Below are positions 36,740-44,294 of a DNA stretch of 64,000 nt, piece after piece. The stretch comes from a beta proteobacterium L13 (GTDB taxonomy: Bacteria > Pseudomonadota > Gammaproteobacteria > Burkholderiales > Chromobacteriaceae). The stretch covers positions 1 through 64,000 of the forward strand of contig AMYZ01000006.1 of the NCBI GenBank assembly GCA_000335715.1, in the 5' to 3' direction. Numbering within the stretch: the first letter of the stretch is position 1; each line of letters starts with the position of its first letter. A program made the translations under genes and the position numbers. Below the pieces are notes generated by a model. That model searched no databases. It had not been told where the DNA came from and saw only the letters and a list, made by a program, of their open reading frames with translations.

Positions 36740-37756
36740 ATGATTATCGTAATGCACGGCCGCGCCAACCCCGCCCATATTGATGCGGTGGTGGCCAAGA
36801 TTCGCGCTGCCGGTTTGGCCGAACACCTGTCGCGTGGCACCGAGCGTACCATTATCGGTGCGGTGGGCGACGAGCGCGTGCTGTCTGCTGACATGTTTGA
36901 AACCATGCCCGGCGTGGAGCGTGCCATTCGCGTATTGAAGGATTACCGCATCGTCTCGCGCGAGGTCAAACCGGACAATAGCGTGGTGTCAGTACGCGGC
37001 GTGCAGCTGGGCGGCAGTGCCATCCAGCTGATAGCCGGGCCGAGCGCCATCGAAAGCGCAGAGCAGATGCAGACACTGGCTGCCCGCTTGCGCCACAGCG
37101 GCGTGAGCCTGCTGCGTGGCGGCGCCTACAAGCCACGCACCAGCCCGTATGCCTTTCAGGGCGTAGGCGAGGCGGGGCTGGGGTACTTGCAGCAGGCCGC
37201 GCGCAGCCAGGCCATGCCTATGGTGAGCGAGCTGCTGGATGTGCGCCAGCTGGATACCTTTCTGGCGTACGACGTAGATGTGATCCAGATCGGCCCGCGC
37301 AATATGCAAAACGCCGAGCTGCTGAAAGAGGTTGGCCGCATCAACAAGCCGGTGCTGTTGCACCGCGGGGTGGCCTCCACCTTGAGCGAGTGGCTGATGG
37401 CTGCAGAGTACATTGCGGTGGGTGGCAACCACAATATCGTGTTCTGCGAGCGCGGCATCCGTAGCTTCGACACCGCCAGCCGCCACGCGCTGGACATCAG
37501 CGCCATACCGCTGTTGAAACGTGAAACCCACCTGCCGGTGCTGGTCGACCCCAGCCACGCCGGTGGCCGCGCCAGCCTGGTGGCACCGCTGGCCTGCGCT
37601 GCTATCGCGGCGGGGGCGGATGGCCTGCTGCTAGAGGTGCACGACGACCCGCAACAAGCCTGGTGTGATGCCGAGCAGGCCATTACGCCGGATGCACTGG
37701 ATGAACTGCTGGCGACGCTGCGGCCATTGGCGGCTGTGGTGGGGCGCACGCTGTAA
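36740..37756 (+). CDS. aroF: 3-deoxy-7-phosphoheptulonate synthase (type I beta)
   Basis: This 338-aa DAHP synthase is the entry enzyme of the shikimate pathway. The N-terminal ferredoxin-like regulatory domain (about 1-70, MIIVMHGRANPAHIDAVVAKI) is of the type in Bacillus and Thermotoga enzymes. The barrel shows IAGPSAIES, LRGGAYKPRTSPYAFQG, QIGPRNMQNAELLKEVGR, GNHNIVFCERGIR and VDPSHAGGR. An exact 12-mer at 37329 encodes EVGR. It completes an aromatic amino-acid set with pheA; tyrA is not in the window. Confidence 0.94.
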   Translation: MIIVMHGRANPAHIDAVVAKIRAAGLAEHLSRGTERTIIGAVGDERVLSADMFETMPGVERAIRVLKDYRIVSREVKPDNSVVSVRGVQLGGSAIQLIAGPSAIESAEQMQTLAARLRHSGVSLLRGGAYKPRTSPYAFQGVGEAGLGYLQQAARSQAMPMVSELLDVRQLDTFLAYDVDVIQIGPRNMQNAELLKEVGRINKPVLLHRGVASTLSEWLMAAEYIAVGGNHNIVFCERGIRSFDTASRHALDISAIPLLKRETHLPVLVDPSHAGGRASLVAPLACAAIAAGADGLLLEVHDDPQQAWCDAEQAITPDALDELLATLRPLAAVVGRTL

Positions 37757-37770
37757 GGTAAGGAGAGCAC

Positions 37771-38223
37771 ATGTCTGGCAATGCCCGTGTCACCCTGACA
37801 CAGCTGGAGAATTACCGTTTCGACAACCATTTCGATGGCGGCCATACCCTGCTGACCGACGAGCCGCCGCCGCTGGGTACCGATACCGGCCCCTCGCCAT
37901 CGCAGCTATTGGTCGGGGCGGTGGCGAACTGCCTGACTGCCAGCCTGCTGTTTGCCGCACGCAAGTACCGCATCAACCTGGAACCATTGGCCTGCGAGGC
38001 CAGTGCCGAGGTTGGCCGCAATGCGCAAAACCGCCTGCGTGTGCTGGGTATAACGGTGACGCTACGCTGCGGGACGCCTGCCGCTGGCCAAGCGCAGCTG
38101 GCGCGCCTGCTGGATAGTTTTGAAGACTTCTGCACGGTAACGCAGAGTGTGGCAGGCGCGATTCCGGTAAGCCTGACCGTACTGGACGCCGACGGCAGTG
38201 TGCTGAAAGCCCCGGCAGCCTGA
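37771..38223 (+). CDS. OsmC/Ohr-family protein
   Basis: The protein has 150 aa. The OsmC fold is supported by the two redox cysteines, VANCLTASLL (near residue 55) and EDFCTVTQSV (near residue 118), and by GPSPSQLLVGAVAN. Family members reduce organic hydroperoxides. It follows the DAHP synthase by 14 bp with GGTAAGGAGAGC before ATG. An exact 12-mer at 38009 encodes EVGR. Confidence 0.86.
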   Translation: MSGNARVTLTQLENYRFDNHFDGGHTLLTDEPPPLGTDTGPSPSQLLVGAVANCLTASLLFAARKYRINLEPLACEASAEVGRNAQNRLRVLGITVTLRCGTPAAGQAQLARLLDSFEDFCTVTQSVAGAIPVSLTVLDADGSVLKAPAA

Positions 38224-38245
38224 TGGTGTTGCCGCTCAAACCATG

Positions 38246-38275
38246 AAAAAACCCGCCGTTTGGCGGGTTTTTTCA
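38246..38275. terminator. Bidirectional terminator
   Basis: AAAAAACCCGCC (38246-38257) pairs with GGCGGGTTTTTT (38262-38273) in the convergent gap between osmC and the minus-strand membrane protein gene. Confidence 0.92.
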
Positions 38276-38289
38276 TGGCGGGTGCCGAC

Positions 38290-38853
38290 TCAGAAGTGGC
38301 GCAGCATCAGCGGTACGCTGAGCTCGGCCATCCAGCCCAGCAACAGCGGCGCCGCCAGTGTGGACACCATTACGGCCAGCCAGGAAAAGGCGGGCTGGTG
38401 GCGGCACAATTTCAGACACAGGCGATAGATCAGATAAGCACCGGTGGCGACCAGCGGTGGCAGCATGCTGTAGGCCTGTGCCGGGCGGCCGGACAGCAGC
38501 GGGGTCAGTAGCAGTACCCCGGCGTGCATGCACAGCTGCGACAGCACATAAATGCTCAGTAGCGGCGGGATGCTCTCCAGCCTCAGCCCCTTGCGGCCAA
38601 CCTTCAGCGTGGCCATGGCCAGTAGCAGCGCCCCCACGCCTACCCAGGCATAGGGGTAGAGAAAGGGCAGCCATACCGGCACCATGGGCAGCGTGGGCAG
38701 GGCCAGGCGGCAGATCAGGCCCAGCGTCAGGTAGGCCAGGGCAAAGCTCATGACGGCAGGCAGGCTGTCGCTGGCAATCAGCCGCCACAGGGCGTGCAGG
38801 GTGTACAACACCAGCGGTAATAGCAGCAGGGCGCTGGACAGGGAGGGGTTCAT
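38290..38853 (-). CDS. Multi-pass membrane protein of unknown function
   Basis: The protein has 187 aa and about five hydrophobic segments (near 8-26, 35-55, 65-82, 98-120 and 130-150), with a last one at 160-180. I see no enzymatic motif or family signature. ATG 38853 overlaps the DUF484 stop (ATGA), so it is the third gene of a dapF-DUF484 unit, where relatives often carry xerC. An exact 12-mer lies at 38592. Confidence 0.7.
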   Translation of the reverse strand: MNPSLSSALLLLPLVLYTLHALWRLIASDSLPAVMSFALAYLTLGLICRLALPTLPMVPVWLPFLYPYAWVGVGALLLAMATLKVGRKGLRLESIPPLLSIYVLSQLCMHAGVLLLTPLLSGRPAQAYSMLPPLVATGAYLIYRLCLKLCRHQPAFSWLAVMVSTLAAPLLLGWMAELSVPLMLRHF

Positions 38854-39482
38854 GCTTTCAGTGCACGCAGCATGGCCAGCGAGATCAGCTCGCCCATCTG
38901 TGCCAGGTAGTGGGTCTGCATATCGAAGGTGAAACGCTGGGCATCATCGCTGGCGATCACCACCATGCCGAACGGCTCGGTGCCTTCACGCAGTGCCAGC
39001 TGGGCGAACGACTGCAGTACCGGCACAGCCGGGAACCAGCTGATGATTTCGTCGTTGGCGTACGGGCCGCAGTAGGGTGCGGACAGGTTGCCTGCCAGCA
39101 GGCGTACATCCTGGCGTGCGTTGTATAGCTCGGTATCGGCTGCTGCGTCGTGCCACAGGCGGATGGCTACGCGGTTCAGGCCGAAGTGCTCGGAGAACAC
39201 TTGCAGGATGGCACTGTGCACTTTTGACAGTGTCAGCGCTTTCATCAGTGCCAGGCTCAGCTTGTGGGTGCGGGCCAGTGTCTGGTCGTTTTGCTCGCCA
39301 TGGCGTACCAGCTGTGCCAGGCGGGCTTCCAGCTGGCGGTTGCGGTCTTTGAGGTCCAGCAGCTGGCGGTCGGCAAACGATACCACGCGGTCTTGTACCG
39401 GCTTGAGGCCGTAGCGTTGGGCATGGCCGGAAAGAAAATCCGGGTTGGCGTCCAGATAGGCCAGAACGGCTTCAGCATCCAC
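38850..39482 (-). CDS. DUF484 family protein
   Basis: The protein has 210 aa. An N-terminal coiled coil (VSFADRQLLDLKDRNRQL region, about 30-75) is followed by a GAF-like domain; the LDANPDFLSGHA motif is typical of DUF484. I chose GTG 39482 because AAAGGAG precedes it by 7 nt; a TTG six codons upstream would fall inside that ribosome-binding site. The family is commonly encoded between dapF and xerC; its role is unknown. Confidence 0.85.
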   Translation of the reverse strand: MDAEAVLAYLDANPDFLSGHAQRYGLKPVQDRVVSFADRQLLDLKDRNRQLEARLAQLVRHGEQNDQTLARTHKLSLALMKALTLSKVHSAILQVFSEHFGLNRVAIRLWHDAAADTELYNARQDVRLLAGNLSAPYCGPYANDEIISWFPAVPVLQSFAQLALREGTEPFGMVVIASDDAQRFTFDMQTHYLAQMGELISLAMLRALKA

Positions 39483-39574
39483 TACAGCGCTCCTTTGCAA
39501 TAAACAGTATCGGGGTGAAATACCTTACACCTGGCCTGCGCGGGCGGGCTTGACCTGCCTCAGTCGCAGGCGGG

Positions 39575-40405
39575 TCAGACTTCGATCTCGCCGGTGAACA
39601 CCGTCACCGCCGGGCCTGTCATACGAACCGGCTGGCCGTTGCCTTGCCACTCTATTTGCAGGCTGCCACCACGGGTGTGCACCATGACTTTGCTGTCCAG
39701 CAGGCCGCGGCGTATGCCGGCTACCACGGCGGCGCAAGCGCCGGTGCCGCAGGCCTGCGTTTCGCCCGCGCCGCGCTCGTACACGCGCAGACGGATTTCA
39801 CTGCGGCTAACGATCTGCATGAAACCGGCGTTGACCCGCTCGGGGAAACGGTTGTGGTGTTCGATCAGCGGCCCTTGCGTGGCGACTGGTGCGGTGTCTA
39901 CATGGCTGACTACCTGTACCGCGTGCGGGTTCCCCATGGACACTACCGTGATGTCGATAGACTCGTCGCCCACTTGCAGCGGGTGGGTGATGGCGTCGCC
40001 CTCGGCCAGAAACGGGATCTCCAGCGGTGCAAAGCGCGGCGCACCCATATCAACCGTAATGAGGCCGCCTTCGCCCAACTCGGGCACGATCACCCCGCGG
40101 GCGGTTTCCACGCGGATGGCGCGCTTGTTGGACAGGCGCTGTTCGGTAACAAATTTTACAAAGCAGCGGGCGCCGTTGCCGCATTGTTCTACTTCGCTGC
40201 CGTCGTTGTTGAAGATGCGGTAGCGGAAGTCGTTTTCCTGTGATTGTGGCGCCTCTACCAGCAATAGCTGGTCAAAACCGATACCCAGATGGCGGTCACC
40301 CAGCTGGCGTAGGCGATCGGCCGTCAGGGTGACGGTTTGTCTTACGCCATCAATGACCACAAAGTCATTGCCCAGGCCGTGCATTTTGCTGAACTTGAGT
40401 TTCAT
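39575..40405 (-). CDS. dapF: Diaminopimelate epimerase
   Basis: The protein has 276 aa. It converts LL- to meso-diaminopimelate for lysine and peptidoglycan. Both active-site cysteines are visible: [16 protein letters not shown] (near 75) and [11 protein letters not shown] (near 219). [12 protein letters not shown] marks the N-terminus and [10 protein letters not shown] the middle. Length is standard. Confidence 0.97.
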   Translation of the reverse strand: MKLKFSKMHGLGNDFVVIDGVRQTVTLTADRLRQLGDRHLGIGFDQLLLVEAPQSQENDFRYRIFNNDGSEVEQCGNGARCFVKFVTEQRLSNKRAIRVETARGVIVPELGEGGLITVDMGAPRFAPLEIPFLAEGDAITHPLQVGDESIDITVVSMGNPHAVQVVSHVDTAPVATQGPLIEHHNRFPERVNAGFMQIVSRSEIRLRVYERGAGETQACGTGACAAVVAGIRRGLLDSKVMVHTRGGSLQIEWQGNGQPVRMTGPAVTVFTGEIEV

Positions 40406-40487
40406 TGAATTTACCGCGTCTCATCTGGCAATTTGGCCTCCATCATAACGTATTCGGCATGCCTGTCCATGGCTTGCGGTGGCCGCA

Positions 40488-40516
40488 TTGACACCTTACT
40501 GACCAGTAAGTAGAGT
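40488..40516 (+). promoter_or_regulatory. Promoter with embedded palindromic operator for the TetR gene
   Basis: TTGACA (40488-40493), a 17-bp spacer and TAGAGT (40511-40516). The spacer holds CTTACTG-ac-CAGTAAG (40495-40510), a near-perfect palindrome suited to a TetR dimer. The ATG at 40523 falls where transcription should begin, so the mRNA may be leaderless. Confidence 0.65.
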
Positions 40517-40522
40517 CGCGGC

Positions 40523-41104
40523 ATGAAGCCTGAAACCGATGCCCGTACCGATACGCGCAAGAAAATCCTGGACCTGGCCGAGGTGCTGATGCTCTCGCGC
40601 GGGTTCAATGCCTTTAGCTATCAACACATTAGCGGTGAGCTGGGGGTGCGCAATGCCGCCATCCACTATCATTTCCCCAAGAAAACCGACCTGGGTGTGG
40701 CGCTGATCGAGCGCTACCGCCGCCGTTTTGCACGCTATGTGGCGGCGCAGGCCGAGCTGTCGCCACCGCTGCAGCTGGAGCGTTATTTCACCCTGGCGGA
40801 TACCTATTATGACAAACAGCAGATTTGCCCCAGCGGCATTCTGTCGGCCGAGCTGCATACGCTGCCGCCGGAAATGCGCCAGTGTACGGCCAGCTTTGTA
40901 GAAGAAATGCGCGCCTGGGCCATCGAGATTGTGCGCCGTGGCCAGGCTTCCGGTGCCATGCGCTATGTCGGTACGCCAGAGGGCATGGGCACCATCGTCT
41001 TTGCCGCCATGCAGGGTAGCCTGCAGCTGGCGCGGCTGGACGGCTCGGCACTGGACGAAGTAAAACAACAAATCCGCCTGCTGCTGGGCATGACGCAGGC
41101 GTAA
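40523..41104 (+). CDS. TetR/AcrR-family transcriptional regulator
   Basis: The protein has 193 aa. The N-terminal helix-turn-helix has ILDLAEVLMLSRGFNAFSYQHISGELGVRNAAIHYHFPKK at residues 14-53, the typical TetR pattern. The ligand domain has QQICPSGILSAEL, as in YcdC/AcrR-like proteins of fatty-acid regulons. It is probably autoregulated through the palindrome in its own promoter and may control the two lipid-type genes downstream. Confidence 0.9.
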   Translation: MKPETDARTDTRKKILDLAEVLMLSRGFNAFSYQHISGELGVRNAAIHYHFPKKTDLGVALIERYRRRFARYVAAQAELSPPLQLERYFTLADTYYDKQQICPSGILSAELHTLPPEMRQCTASFVEEMRAWAIEIVRRGQASGAMRYVGTPEGMGTIVFAAMQGSLQLARLDGSALDEVKQQIRLLLGMTQA

Positions 41105-41185
41105 TCAAGAAGGCGGGTTGGCGCTAGCCCTCGCCCCGTTTATAAGGCTGCCCGAGCAGCCATCGACAACACGAGAAGGGCAATC

Positions 41186-41689
41186 ATGACAACAGCAAAA
41201 AACAGTATGTGCCGTATGGTGGACAAAACCGCCAGCCTGCCGGCCGGTATGCGTTCCTGGGTCATTACCCGCATGTTCGGCAAGTTTGTACCGTTTCTGG
41301 GTACCGCCGGCCTGGTATTCGAGGAGGTTGGCCGCGAACGCATGGTGGTGAGTGTCAAAAACCGCAAAAAAGTACAAAACCATATCAAAGGCCTGCACGC
41401 AGCCGCCATGGCGCTGCTAGCCGAAACCGCGTCGGGTTTTGTGGTGGGCATGAACGTGCCGGACGACAAGCTGATGCTGCTCAAGTCGATGAAGGTCAGC
41501 TATTACAAACGTGCCCAGGGCGATATGCGCGCCGTGGCCACGCTGAACGCCGAGCAGGTGCAGCGCATGTTTGTGGAAGACAAAGGCGATGTACTGGTGG
41601 ACGTGGTGGTGACCGACGAGTCCGGCGAATCGCCTATCGTGTGTGAAATGGTGTGGGCCTGGGTGCCCAAGAAGCGCAAGGAGGCCTGA
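41186..41689 (+). CDS. DUF4442 hotdog-fold protein
   Basis: The protein has 167 aa. The DUF4442 pattern is present: a helical N-terminus, NHIKGLHAAAMALLAETASGFVVGM as the hotdog helix, and LLKSMKVSYYKRAQGDM. Members are putative acyl-CoA thioesterases. It is encoded 2 nt upstream of the crotonase gene and downstream of TetR, supporting a role in acyl-CoA metabolism. AGAAGGGCAATC precedes ATG. Confidence 0.85.
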   Translation: MTTAKNSMCRMVDKTASLPAGMRSWVITRMFGKFVPFLGTAGLVFEEVGRERMVVSVKNRKKVQNHIKGLHAAAMALLAETASGFVVGMNVPDDKLMLLKSMKVSYYKRAQGDMRAVATLNAEQVQRMFVEDKGDVLVDVVVTDESGESPIVCEMVWAWVPKKRKEA

Positions 41690-41691
41690 GC

Positions 41692-42504
41692 ATGAGCTAC
41701 ACCACCTTGCAACTGACGCAACACGGCGCGGTGGCGCACGTGGCGCTGAACCGCCCGGACAAGGCCAACTCGCTGAACGAAACCATGTGGCAAGAGCTGC
41801 AGCAGGCCGTGGAGTGGTGTGACGCCGAGCCTGGCGTGCGCGCCGTGGTGCTATCCGGTAATGGCAAGCATTTCTGCGCCGGCATTGACCTGTCCATGCT
41901 GATGAATATGCAAAGCGCCATCGAGGACGCCTGCGAAGCCCGCAAGCGCGACAAGCTGCGCCGCATCATTCTGGGCCTGCAAGCCAATGTCAGCAGCCTG
42001 GAGCTGTGCCGCAAGCCGGTGATCGCCGCCATTCATGGCGCTTGTGTGGGTGGCGCGCTGGACATCGTGTTGGCCGCAGATATCCGCCTGGCGGCCGATA
42101 ACGCCGTGTTCAGCGTGCGCGAGGTCGATGTCGGCATGGTGGCCGACGTGGGCACGCTGCAACGCCTGGGCCGGGTGGTGGGCGAGGGCAATGCCCGTGA
42201 AATGGCGCTCACCGCCCGCGACGTGAAAGCGGCCGACGCCGAGCGCATGCACCTGGTAAACCGCGTGCTGCCGGATGCGGCCGCTGTACTGGCCGCCGCC
42301 ATGGACATGGCCACGGCCATTGCCGCCAAATCGCCACTGGCAGTGCAGGGTACCAAGGAAGTATTGAACTACAGCCGCGACCACAGCGTGGCCGATGGCC
42401 TGAACCACGTGGCCAACTGGAACGCCGCCATGCTGATGTCCGAGGATATCCAGCTGGCGGTGATGGCTGCCGTGACAGGTCAGCCAGCGGTATATCGCGA
42501 TTAA
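41692..42504 (+). CDS. Enoyl-CoA hydratase/dienoyl-CoA isomerase (crotonase family)
   Basis: This 270-aa crotonase-fold enzyme has its oxyanion hole in KHFCAGIDLSML (about 60-71) and HGACVGGALDIVLAAD (about 116-131). The segment REVDVGMVADVGTLQRL matches the acidic residues of delta-3,5-delta-2,4-dienoyl-CoA isomerases rather than the glutamate pair of plain hydratases, so isomerase activity on unsaturated fatty acyl-CoA is the best call. AAGGAGGCC precedes ATG 41692. Confidence 0.88.
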   Translation: MSYTTLQLTQHGAVAHVALNRPDKANSLNETMWQELQQAVEWCDAEPGVRAVVLSGNGKHFCAGIDLSMLMNMQSAIEDACEARKRDKLRRIILGLQANVSSLELCRKPVIAAIHGACVGGALDIVLAADIRLAADNAVFSVREVDVGMVADVGTLQRLGRVVGEGNAREMALTARDVKAADAERMHLVNRVLPDAAAVLAAAMDMATAIAAKSPLAVQGTKEVLNYSRDHSVADGLNHVANWNAAMLMSEDIQLAVMAAVTGQPAVYRD

Positions 42505-42516
42505 AGGTTGGCCGCA
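42505..42516 (+). repeat. Dispersed 12-mer, copy at a stop-terminator junction
   Basis: An exact AGGTTGGCCGCA starts directly after the crotonase stop codon and immediately precedes its terminator. Confidence 0.85.
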
Positions 42517-42524
42517 TCCAGCCC

Positions 42525-42556
42525 AAAGCCCTGTTGCTCTGCAGCAGGGCTTTTTG
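42525..42556 (+). terminator. Terminator of the crotonase gene
   Basis: AAAGCCCTG (42525-42533) pairs with CAGGGCTTT (inner TGC/GCA extends the stem), followed by TTTTG. Confidence 0.85.
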
Positions 42557-42624
42557 TTGCTGGCTTGGCGGCGCAGGCTGTGCTGGGCTAAAGTGGCAGC
42601 CTGATTCATTAGCGGGGTGCGCGC

Positions 42625-43011
42625 GTGCTGGCCATTTTGTCTATCAGCCTGGGTGCTGCGCTGGGTGCAGTGCTGCGCTGGGTGCTGTCCGTTTCCCTGA
42701 ATGCACTGTTTCCTGCCTTGCCTCCCGGTACCTTGGCGGCCAACCTGGTGGGTGCCTACCTGATTGGCGTGGCGCTGGCCATTTTTGCGGCCAACCCGCA
42801 GCTGCCCCCAGAGTGGCGCCTGTTTGTGGTAACCGGGTTTCTGGGCGGGCTCACCACGTTTTCCACCTTTTCTGCCGAGTCGGTAACGCTGCTGCAGCAG
42901 GGGCGCTGGGCTTGGGCGTTGGCGCATATCGGCAGCCATCTGGCCGGCTCTTTGCTGATGACGGGGCTGGGGTTGGCCAGTGTGCAGCTGCTGCGCCATA
43001 CCGGCCGCTGA
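42625..43011 (+). CDS. crcB: Fluoride ion exporter CrcB/Fluc
   Basis: The protein has 128 aa and four membrane helices. The Fluc signatures are [27 protein letters not shown] with the polar-track Asn, and [15 protein letters not shown] with the central TTFST motif. GTG start at 42625. No fluoride riboswitch motif is evident in the short upstream gap. Confidence 0.94.
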   Translation: MLAILSISLGAALGAVLRWVLSVSLNALFPALPPGTLAANLVGAYLIGVALAIFAANPQLPPEWRLFVVTGFLGGLTTFSTFSAESVTLLQQGRWAWALAHIGSHLAGSLLMTGLGLASVQLLRHTGR

Positions 43012-43047
43012 GCCTGCCGACGTGGCCTTTGACGCGAGCACGCAAGC

Positions 43048-43548
43048 ATGACGAAACAAGCGGTACTGGGCCTGGCCGGCTGGTCTGGCAGTGGTAAAAC
43101 GACCTTGCTGGAGCAGCTGTTGCCGCGCTGGCATCAGGCGGGTGTGCAGGTGTCGGTGATCAAGCATAGCCATCACCCGTTGGTGTTTGATACGCCGGGC
43201 AAGGATAGCTACCGGCACAGGGCTGCCGGTGCTGCCCAGGTGATGCTGCTGGGCGAACAAGGCCTGGCGGTGTACGAAAACCTGGCCACCCCGCCAGACC
43301 TGCAGGCGCAGCTGGCCAGGCTGCAGCCGGTAGACCTGGTGGTGCTGGAAGGCCAGAAATGGCTGCCCGTCCCGAAGATCGAGGTGTACCGCGCCGCGCT
43401 GGGCAAACCGCTGCTACAGCCAGACGACCCGAACATCATGGCGGTAGCCAGTGATGTGGCACTTGAGCTGCCCGTGCCCTGTCTGCCGCTAAACCATATC
43501 GAGGCCATCGCCAATTTTGTTTTGTGCTGGCTCAAGGAGAGCAAGTGA
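43048..43548 (+). CDS. mobB: Molybdopterin-guanine dinucleotide synthesis protein MobB
   Basis: This 166-aa P-loop GTPase has GWSGSGKTTLLEQLLP near residues 11-26, IKHSHH near 39, and DLVVLEGQKWLPVPKIEV. It assists MobA in attaching GMP to molybdopterin. Its stop overlaps the moaD GTG start (GTGA), so mobB-moaD-moaE form a cofactor operon. Confidence 0.92.
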   Translation: MTKQAVLGLAGWSGSGKTTLLEQLLPRWHQAGVQVSVIKHSHHPLVFDTPGKDSYRHRAAGAAQVMLLGEQGLAVYENLATPPDLQAQLARLQPVDLVVLEGQKWLPVPKIEVYRAALGKPLLQPDDPNIMAVASDVALELPVPCLPLNHIEAIANFVLCWLKESK

Positions 43549-43796
43549 GTATTCGCGTATTGTATTTTGGGCGCCTGAAAGACACGGCCGGGTGTAGTGA
43601 GGAGCAACTGCCGTGGCAAGGCGGCACTACCGGCACATTGCTGGCGCAGCTGCGCGCCCGCAGCGATAGCTGGGCGGCGGCACTGGCAGAAGGGCAGGTG
43701 TTTCGCCTGGTGGTGAACCAGCAAATCGTGCGCGGTGATGCCGAGATACCGCCAGGCGCTGAGGTGGGCATTTTGCCGCCGGTGACAGGGGGCTAG
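43545..43796 (+). CDS. moaD: Molybdopterin synthase sulfur carrier MoaD
   Basis: This 83-aa ubiquitin-fold sulfur carrier ends in PPVTGG, the required C-terminal Gly-Gly that is thiocarboxylated. The GTG 43545 start is preceded by AAGGAGAGCAA and overlaps mobB; it gives SIRVLYFGRLKDTAG as the N-terminus. Confidence 0.93.
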   Translation: MSIRVLYFGRLKDTAGCSEEQLPWQGGTTGTLLAQLRARSDSWAAALAEGQVFRLVVNQQIVRGDAEIPPGAEVGILPPVTGG

Positions 43797-43797
43797 C

Positions 43798-44256
43798 ATG
43801 TACTGCCATATCAGCATCCAGGCCGGGCATTTTGACCTGGCCGCCGAGGAGGCCGCCTTGCGCCAGCATGCCGGCGATGCCGGGGCACTGGTGGCGTTCC
43901 AGGGCATGGTGCGCGCCCACGACGCGGCCACCCCGCTGGCGGCGCTGTTTCTGGAGCACTACCCCGGTGTGACCGAGGCCGAGATCGAGCGCATCGCCCG
44001 CAACGCCGCACAACGTTGGCCGCTTGCGGCCGTGCGGGTGGTGCATCGGGTTGGCAGCCTGGCGCCGGGCGAGCAGATTGTGCTGGTGCTGGTGGCCTCG
44101 GGCCATCGCAAGGCAGCCTTTGCTGCGGCCGAGTACTTGATGGACTATCTTAAAACCGAAGCACCTTTTTGGAAGCGTGAAGACTTTGTCGATGGCAGCA
44201 GCCGTTGGGTGGATGCCAAGGCCAGTGATAGTGATGCCGCTGCGCGCTGGGGCTAA
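43798..44256 (+). CDS. moaE: Molybdopterin synthase catalytic subunit MoaE
   Basis: The protein has 152 aa. It inserts sulfur from MoaD into precursor Z to form molybdopterin. Motifs are GALVAFQGMVRAHD, LEHYPGVTEAEIERI, VVHRVGSLAPGEQIVLV and the catalytic lysine region YLKTEAPFWKRED. ATG lies 1 nt after the moaD stop. Confidence 0.95.
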   Translation: MYCHISIQAGHFDLAAEEAALRQHAGDAGALVAFQGMVRAHDAATPLAALFLEHYPGVTEAEIERIARNAAQRWPLAAVRVVHRVGSLAPGEQIVLVLVASGHRKAAFAAAEYLMDYLKTEAPFWKREDFVDGSSRWVDAKASDSDAAARWG

Positions 44257-44294
44257 GCCTGGCTTGTCGGGCGGTGGCTGCCGATAGGAATAAC

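Noticed and set aside
42570-42624. Fluoride riboswitch before crcB
   Set aside because: The gap after the upstream terminator is short and I could not recognise the conserved core.
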